DNA from: Siderastrea siderea
Taxonomy: Eukaryota > Cnidaria > Anthozoa > Scleractinia > Rhizangiidae
Assembly: GCA_964030785.1 (NCBI GenBank)
Contig: OZ034968.1
Location: forward strand, 66,815,899 to 66,879,898
Direction of reading: 5' to 3'
Length of the DNA: 64,000 bases
This document shows, one piece after another, positions 60,250-64,000 of the stretch; the first letter of the stretch is position 1; every line of letters starts with the position of its first letter. A model generated the notes under the pieces. The model saw only the letters and a list, made by a program, of their open reading frames with translations. It did no database searches and was not told the origin of the DNA. Position numbers and translations under genes: made by a program.

Positions 60250-63200
60250 TGTGGGGATGAACTTAACAGACCCCACCCCCTCCCCTCCATCCGGATATTT
60301 TTATACCACAGCCAGGGCTGACTCCACGGCAACCGTGGATTAATCGACGGGCATTTCTTTCATTTCGTTCATTGTCTACTTCACCTCCCTATCCAGAGGA
60401 AGGCTCTGTGTTTTTATTTTAACACTGTCAGGAGTTAACGTTTAAACGAATTCTTTGCCAAGATGCTGCTGTTGCTGTTGGTGATGTCGTGACTTCATCT
60501 GAAGCTCTTCACGGATAGTATGTTTATTTTTTTATATCGTTTCTCCCATTTTAGTTTGTTGACTGATAGAAATTTCACTTATACAACTAACTATACAACT
60601 GTTACTCTACGGGATAAAGGGTGACAAGTTCAACGCTTTATCTTATCAGAATTTTGAATTTGATTATGTTTTAATTGCTCTTTGAAAACCCAATTTACCA
60701 CGAGTTTGTCTATGAAAATTTTGGGTTACCTGTTGAAAATGTTCAACGTACAAGGCAGTTTTCCGCCACATTTTTTTGGCGTGAAGATATTGCTATAGTT
60801 GCCAAGTGCTAATGATACATGTCCTTGTAGTATTTCTTTTGAATAACGCTGAAAAACAATTGTAGTACCACATTAAATGTTACGCGGGCTTTTAAAGAAA
60901 TCGTATTTAATAATATTTGACATTATTTGTTGCATGGGTACATTCTGCAACTTAAATTCAAATTAATAAATAGATGTTAGATTAAAATTAAAATTCATTA
61001 AATCAAAATTAATTTTAAATCAAAATATTGTACCTTTCTTTTTTAAATGTGTTAGTTTCCTTATGTTAACATGCAGGGAATTCCTGTGATTTATGCATAC
61101 ACATACAATGCTTGAAACAGAAACAAAAACTTATTTGTCTCAGATATATAATTAGAACATTGTCACACCCACTCAGCCAATCAGTGTCCAGCATTTTGTA
61201 AACTGTCTTGAATTAAAAGTGGCGGGGGCTTTGAAGCACAGGGAAATCACGGGGTAAAATTAGTCTTTACAGAGAATTTTTACATTCATCTGTAGTTCTA
61301 TATAGTCATTAGTATGCTCTATACTAACGAGGAATTGTTTTCCTTTGTTGAAAGACTCACCAGTATGCTCTATATAAAGACTGACGTGTATTATTGCTAA
61401 AATTGGTGGAATAGGCGATAAAGGCATGAAATGGTTTGGTGCGATCAGAAACATTGTAGCGTGGCATTAGCGAGGTGGTGCTGGAACAACAATAAATACA
61501 AAAGGCGAATGGAACAATTAAACATGCATAGTAATAGTAGTAGGCGTGCGAACAAGAAATATAAACTGTTGAAACAGGGGTATGATTTCATGAACTGTGA
61601 AATTTGGTGCGAAACACCAGAGTGGTAAGAACACCATCGTTACAGCCAACGTAACATTTAGCGCAAACCCGGTAAGCAGTTTCCTCGTCTATTTTGCTCT
61701 AACGACATTTTGTTTATTTGCTATCGTCCAATAACATCAGTCTCACCTACAACACGGATAATTTCAATCTACGAAAGGACGCTCAGACTAAATTTATATT
61801 TCCTCATATTTCTGAGCTCGAGTCTGGTTGGAATCTGTTTGGTTGTTAAAACCCGCGATAACCTCCATTTCATTTTCTGGTCGATCGTAAGCGCTTCGAT
61901 TCCTCGATACAGTAAGGACCGGTGCACTTTGTCAGGTTTTTGAGGGTGCTCAGTTGATGGCGACCAGGCGTACATACTTCATTCCCATTTAGAGCACCCG
62001 AGCTGACACCTTTCCGGCTTTCGAAATCCTTGGAAAGAGCGTATTTAACTTTATACAACGATAATTTCACTACATTCATTGTACATCCCCATCAGGAGAA
62101 ATAATAGACGAGGAGATCGTAGGTCGTTAGATGAAGAAGAAAGAACTTCAAAGAAATCCAAGATGGCGAATAACCTCGAAGAAGATCTCGAGAATGGCAC
62201 AACAATGTAAACGTATTGATCAGATGAAGATCTCGCGGAAACAAGTCTTCTTGAGTTCAAAAAGAGTGCTTATTAACATCCAAACTTTTGCATCCTCTGT
62301 CATCGCCGATAACCAAGGGATTAGAAAAGAAATCTAAGGTCTCGGAACCTTGGTGAACGTAATGAACGAAGAAGGACTCAACAATCAGGCGTCCCTCCAA
62401 AAACCTAACGGCCAGAACACGGCTTTAAGAATTTCTTGACTGCGACGAATATCCAGCTTAAAGCAACTGCTCAGTAATAGATCTAGAGATGCAAAGCAGC
62501 GAATAAGAAAAACCTTGGGAAAACTTTGACATGTTGGAACTGAGCACCTGATTCACGCAAGAATTCCTAAGCCCGGCCCGCAAGACTCGTGTTACACACC
62601 AGCAAAGAAAACGTAGCTGAAGCCCTTGAGTTTATTTACAGTCGAACTCGAGGATATTGAAATAGAGATACAAAATAAATCAAGCCGGGCAAATCTGTTA
62701 ATAGCAAGGTTCGATAGCTGCAAAATGAAACCGAAAATTTGTACAGAACGTGCAGAACTTGGAAATGCGCAAATGTCAGACTTATTTCAGTCTTAGCAAA
62801 TAGGAAATTGTGAAGAATTTTCATTGATAACTGGGTTAATTTTTGGCCGGATGCAGGGCATCGGAAAACTCCTTTCTCTTCGCACCGCTTCGTAAACCTC
62901 CTCTGTTTTTGTTTTTTACTTAACCTGACAGCTATTTTTTTGTCTTGTCTTGCCGGTTTTCGTCCGATTCAGCCCTTTGCTAGCCCAACTATGCAAAGTT
63001 TACTAACTTTTTCTTTAGACCGAAAGTCAGCTGTTGAGAAGTCCCTTGCCACTGCATTTCTTCTAGCTCGCATATCGATCTCACACCTTATCTTTGACCA
63101 TAAATTCCATTTTTTGAACATGAGAGAGCTGAATAATACATTAAAAAAGCGCTGGTTTGTTTTAGATGGTTACACAGCCAAAAACTCCCAACGGCGCGCT

Positions 63201-64000
63201 TAAACCTCACACCTGGGAGGACGAATGCGGTGGGAAATGATTTTTTTTGCATGATCAGCCAAAGTGCCACGACACTAATTGATCAGCAGAGGACACACAT
63301 CGCATACTTGTAAGCATTTACACCGTAAACGATGTCAAACAGCAATGCAAATTCATGTTTCAAAGATCTTATCTAAGCTGACTTATAGTCAGCACTTTCA
63401 CTTGTGTCAGTTGTCAACTCTGAAGAATACGGGAATACGGGAAGAAAACATCGAAAGCACAAAAAAATTTCCTGCCTCTGAAAAGAAACATGACGGTTTA
63501 AAAATGACCAAATTTGAAACTACGGAATTGTCCCTGAAAATAGTTTGGATGTAATATACGAATTGCCGAAATCAAATCCCCATCTGGACTTCTTTTTTAG
63601 TGAACCTGACTCGATCCTTATTTTTCGCCGCCTTCTCTTATTTTTCTTGTAATTGTTTGTGCAGCCTCTTTTACGCCTTTCTTTTCCGTGGAACGACGCC
63701 TGGCTAAGTTTTCAAGAAAGAGGAAAATTTTACTTGGAAAGAGTACCAGTTGAATAGCCAAATTTTGCCATCGACTTGGCAAGAAAACTTTTCCATCAAG
63801 GTGGGTTGTCTTCAAAGCGCCAAAGCGCCAGCAAAATAGAAAAAATAAAGAAAAGAAATCGCCAAAAGGAGTACGAAAAATCGCCGAAAAGTTAGTCAAT
63901 CCAATTTTCTTAAAACTGCCGGAAATTGATAGAAACGTTTACTATTTATGTTGCAGGGCACAATTTGGTCTATTCGGCCGCAATGTAGCTGAAAATGCTA
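60250..64000. other. Right-hand intergenic region, no supported gene
   Basis: Open frames are all under 95 codons and none matches a family I know. A charged low-complexity frame near 62.1-62.2 kb and a hydrophobic one at 62.94-63.20 kb have no clear splice context. I see no strong repeat structure here. Confidence 0.5.

Noticed and set aside
61260..63900. Several 60-93 codon frames
   Set aside because: No family match, splice context or poly(A) signals; lengths are expected by chance.
1..64000. CRISPR arrays, prokaryotic operons, rRNA or viral genes
   Set aside because: None seen; spliced animal genes and SINEs show a nuclear animal genome.

Overview
The window is animal genomic DNA, most likely from an anthozoan cnidarian and probably a stony coral. 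It is AT-rich, has compact GT-AG-spliced genes, and is crowded with short inverted-repeat elements and tRNA-derived SINEs of the kind I associate with coral genomes. The organism call is inference; the gene calls do not depend on it. No bacterial or viral genes, rRNA, CRISPR array or intact autonomous transposon was seen.

Layout: 1-13,590 is intergenic and repeat-rich. It holds a (AAT)n tract, a dispersed CCAAT-rich repeat, a 150-bp foldback and a ~108-bp minisatellite, but no gene I can support. A plus-strand FAM53/simplet homologue occupies about 13.7-16.4 kb, with 5 coding exons and a predicted 371 aa. About 260 bp after its best poly(A) signal, the large plus-strand gene DNAAF9 (Shulin/C20orf194 family) begins at 16,695 and ends at 56,638. 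I rebuilt it as 42 phase-consistent coding exons (about 1,179 aa), including a 13-nt microexon and one GC-AG intron. Two spots in the model are uncertain: the exon near 44.1 kb and a possible extra exon near 53.2 kb. Intron 1 (9.2 kb) contains a weak candidate for a nested minus-strand gene for a small membrane protein. From 56.6 kb to the end I see only repeats and one unexplained coding-like block with a poly(A) signal (58.2-58.7 kb).

Biology: DNAAF9/Shulin is a cytoplasmic factor that binds and packages outer-arm dynein for delivery to cilia. FAM53 proteins are small nuclear proteins; the FAM53B/simplet member acts in Wnt/beta-catenin signalling and regeneration. The two genes sit head to tail and nothing in the sequence ties their functions together.

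Most interesting points: (i) the C-terminal third of DNAAF9 reads as a degenerate CobW/COG0523 (G3E) GTPase module that keeps a near-complete P-loop (GLPGSGKD) but lacks the G4 specificity motif and the zinc-site CxCC motif; (ii) the DNAAF9 start codon overlaps the stop of a 14-codon uORF that begins inside a YY1-like promoter motif; (iii) a 1.5-kb TIR element with a perfect 5-bp target duplication carries a ~52-bp satellite array that stays open on the minus strand; (iv) a 152-bp near-perfect palindrome encodes almost the same peptide on both strands; (v) at least three short elements show target duplications of 9 bp (two perfect, one with a single mismatch).
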